Shown: piece after piece, positions 62,805-64,000 of the stretch
How the letters are laid out: each line of letters opens with the position of its first letter
Position numbering within the stretch: position 1 is the first letter of the stretch
Assembly (NCBI RefSeq): GCF_011043735.1
Contig: NZ_JAAKGV010000008.1
Location: 229,765 to 293,764, forward strand
Length of the DNA: 64,000 bases
Source of the DNA: Methylobacterium sp. DB0501
GTDB taxonomy: Bacteria > Pseudomonadota > Alphaproteobacteria > Rhizobiales > Beijerinckiaceae
Reading direction: 5' to 3'
Position numbers and translations under genes: made by a program
Notes under the pieces: model-generated
The model's database searches: none
Seen by the model: the letters and a program-made list of their open reading frames with translations, nothing else
Told to the model about the DNA's origin: nothing

Positions 62805-63652
62805 TGCCGCGGCCCCTCCGCCTTCCGACGGTGATCGCCCTCGCCTCGGCGCTCGGCGCCTGCTCGACCTCGCAGGGGGCGCCGGCCTCCGTCGCGGTGG
62901 CCCGGCAGCAGATCGCCCCGGAGGTCTTGCGCCGGTACGCCGCCGTCACGGACGAACCCTTCCCGGTCGAGGCGGTCGACCCGCGTGACCTCAAGGCGCG
63001 CAACGTCCGCCAGTTGGTCGACTTCCCGTCGAAGGAGCCGCCCGGCACCCTCGTCGTCGATCCATACAAGCGCTCTCTCTACCCCGTCATGGAGGGCGGC
63101 AAGGCGATGCGCTACGCGGTCGGGGTGGGCAAGGCCGGATTCGAGTTCACCGGCGAGGCGACCGTCGCCCGCAAGGCTTCCTGGCCGCGATGGGCGCCGA
63201 CCCCCGACATGCTCCGGCGTGATCCGGAGCGGAACGGGCGCTGGGCCGGCGGCATGCCGGGCGGCGACAGGAACCCGCTCGGGGCCCGGGCGCTCTACCT
63301 GTTCAAGGACGGCAAGGACACGCTGTACCGCATCCACGGCACGACGGAGCCCTGGAGCATTGGCGAGGCGGTGTCCTCGGGATGCATCCGCATGCTGAAC
63401 CAGGACGTGATCGACCTGCACCGGCGCGTCCCCACCGGCACGAAGGTGGTGGTGCTCGGGTCCCGGGGCACCGTCCACGCCGCACGGCCAACAGCGCCGG
63501 AGCCGACGGGCAGCCTCGGGAACAGCGCATCCGCCGGACTGACGCCGGACGACGGCCTCGATCATGCGGGGCTCGACGACCTTTCGCGCAACGCGTCGGA
63601 AGCACCCGAGCCTCCGGCCTACGACAGGGAGGCGGACGATGACGGTCTTTAG
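62804..63652 (+). CDS. L,D-transpeptidase lipoprotein (YkuD domain)
   Basis: The 282-residue protein starts with a signal ending in a lipobox, ALGACSTS, so it is probably a lipoprotein. The YkuD catalytic motif is clear: YRIHGTTEPWSIGEAVSSGCIRM, with the HGT histidine and the nucleophile cysteine of SGC. Such enzymes make 3-3 peptidoglycan cross-links or attach proteins to peptidoglycan. The last 60 residues are low-complexity and acidic. Its ATG overlaps the dsbA-like stop (TGATG). Pairing with a redox module suggests its cysteine is kept reduced by DsbD. Confidence 0.9.
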   Translation: MPRPLRLPTVIALASALGACSTSQGAPASVAVARQQIAPEVLRRYAAVTDEPFPVEAVDPRDLKARNVRQLVDFPSKEPPGTLVVDPYKRSLYPVMEGGKAMRYAVGVGKAGFEFTGEATVARKASWPRWAPTPDMLRRDPERNGRWAGGMPGGDRNPLGARALYLFKDGKDTLYRIHGTTEPWSIGEAVSSGCIRMLNQDVIDLHRRVPTGTKVVVLGSRGTVHAARPTAPEPTGSLGNSASAGLTPDDGLDHAGLDDLSRNASEAPEPPAYDREADDDGL

Positions 63653-63749
63653 GAGCCTGATGATCGCGGTCGTTCTTGCGACCCTGGGCTTAGGAGCGGC
63701 TGGTGGATTCAAGTGGTCGTCGCAACGGCTTGGCGGAGGGCGGTTGTGA
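63639..63749 (+). CDS. small hydrophobic protein, probably truncated by IS30 insertion
   Basis: A 36-residue frame starts at the ATG at 63639 with GGGAGGCGG upstream and overlaps the transpeptidase end by 14 bases. It reads MTVFRSLMIAVVLATLGLGA, a membrane segment, then GGFKWSSQRLGGGRL. The last part lies in what looks like the left end of an IS30-family element, so the original gene was likely longer. Confidence 0.4.
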   Translation: MTVFRSLMIAVVLATLGLGAAGGFKWSSQRLGGGRL

Positions 63750-64000
63750 TGGCAGGTCGGCGACGTTCGGATCGATGCCTTCGGGAGAAGCTGCAGTCAC
63801 CGGGTCGTCCCGGGGTCGGTCGACGCGAGACGCGGCGGGAGTTCTGGGCGTTCATCGCCCAAGGTCTTTCGAGCGAGGACGCAGCGATGAAGGTCGGGAT
63901 CTCGCCACCGCTCGGCTCGCGGTGGTTCCGGACGGCAGGCGGGATGGCGCCCACCCATCTATCGCCGTCATCCAAGCTTCCTTCGGCGCGCTATCTGTCG
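63700..64000 (+). mobile_element. left end of an IS30-family insertion sequence
   Basis: The transposase gene begins at 63749 and runs off the window. The element end should lie within about 50 bases upstream; TGGATTCAAGTGGTCGTCGC near 63704 is a candidate terminal inverted repeat. The exact border and the right end are not visible. Confidence 0.6.
63749..64000 (+). CDS. IS30-family transposase, N-terminal part
   Basis: The frame from the ATG at 63749 is open to the window edge, 84 residues. It has the N-terminal IS30 transposase pattern: RREFWAFIAQGLSSEDAAMK, VGISPPLGSRWFRTAGGM and a final SARYLS, which usually continues FxEREEIAL. The first half is an HTH that binds the IS ends. The DDE domain lies beyond the window. 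Confidence 0.85.
   Translation, partial: MAGRRRSDRCLREKLQSPGRPGVGRRETRREFWAFIAQGLSSEDAAMKVGISPPLGSRWFRTAGGMAPTHLSPSSKLPSARYLS

Noticed and set aside
63709..63975. 88-residue minus-strand frame at the right edge
   Set aside because: It is antisense to the open IS30 transposase frame, which has a clear family pattern.

Overview
The window is high-GC DNA that most resembles a Methylobacterium-type alphaproteobacterium (Hyphomicrobiales). This is inferred from the order topA / pyrB-pyrC-plsY-dprA, a MucR/Ros-family regulator, a LOV-HWE photoreceptor kinase and a DUF2125 protein. I ran no database search, so the genus is an inference. 

Region 1 (1-37.4 kb) looks like ordinary chromosome. It starts with the end of a tRNA-modifying methyltransferase. 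Next come topA, divergent from a pyrimidine/phospholipid/DNA-uptake run: pyrB, a DUF559 gene, a dihydroorotase-like gene that lacks metal-binding histidines, plsY and dprA. HIT and Usp proteins, an MFS exporter, a ChaC-like protein, DUF2125 and an M24 aminopeptidase follow. A TetR-controlled RND efflux operon has a perfect operator. After it lie a DUF4337 protein, a secreted protein with a chorismate-lyase-like look and a Na/Pi cotransporter. An MFS/MocR pair share a CATG at their divergent starts. The last block is a carbohydrate module: an ABC importer divergent from GntR, a DapA-family aldolase, an FAD-linked 2-hydroxyacid dehydrogenase, a PfkB kinase and a PanE-like reductase. 

Region 2 (37.47-about 48.2 kb) is a mobile element next to tRNA-Arg(TCT). 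It has a P4-like tyrosine recombinase with repeats and an inverted repeat just upstream. A zinc-ribbon protein, a phage-type metallophosphoesterase and a tightly overlapping leftward operon of eleven small, mostly unrecognised genes led by a Cro/CI-like HTH protein come next. Two rightward and two leftward unknown genes complete it, and a TehA-like fragment lies at the right side. No capsid, terminase or conjugation gene was recognised, so it may be a phage satellite, a prophage remnant or an undescribed integrative element. 

Region 3 (48.2-57.0 kb) is a signalling cluster. It holds a LOV-HWE histidine kinase divergent from a single-domain receiver (LovK/LovR-like), a large CHASE-PAS hybrid kinase with receiver and Hpt domains, a second single receiver divergent from a NarL/FixJ regulator with a perfect palindrome between them, a free Hpt protein and a MucR-family protein without recognisable zinc ligands. 

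Region 4 (57.3-64 kb) is an envelope and thiol-redox stress cluster. It has a YidB-like protein, a two-cysteine ArsR repressor of the BigR/SqrR type and a QseB/QseC-like two-component system. Divergent from that system is dsbD-dsbA-L,D-transpeptidase. Between the two sits CTTAAG-N5-CTTAAG, a PmrA/QseB-type box. The dsbD signal-peptide region is broken by an in-frame TGA. The window ends inside an IS30-family transposase gene whose element appears to have cut off a small gene after the transpeptidase.
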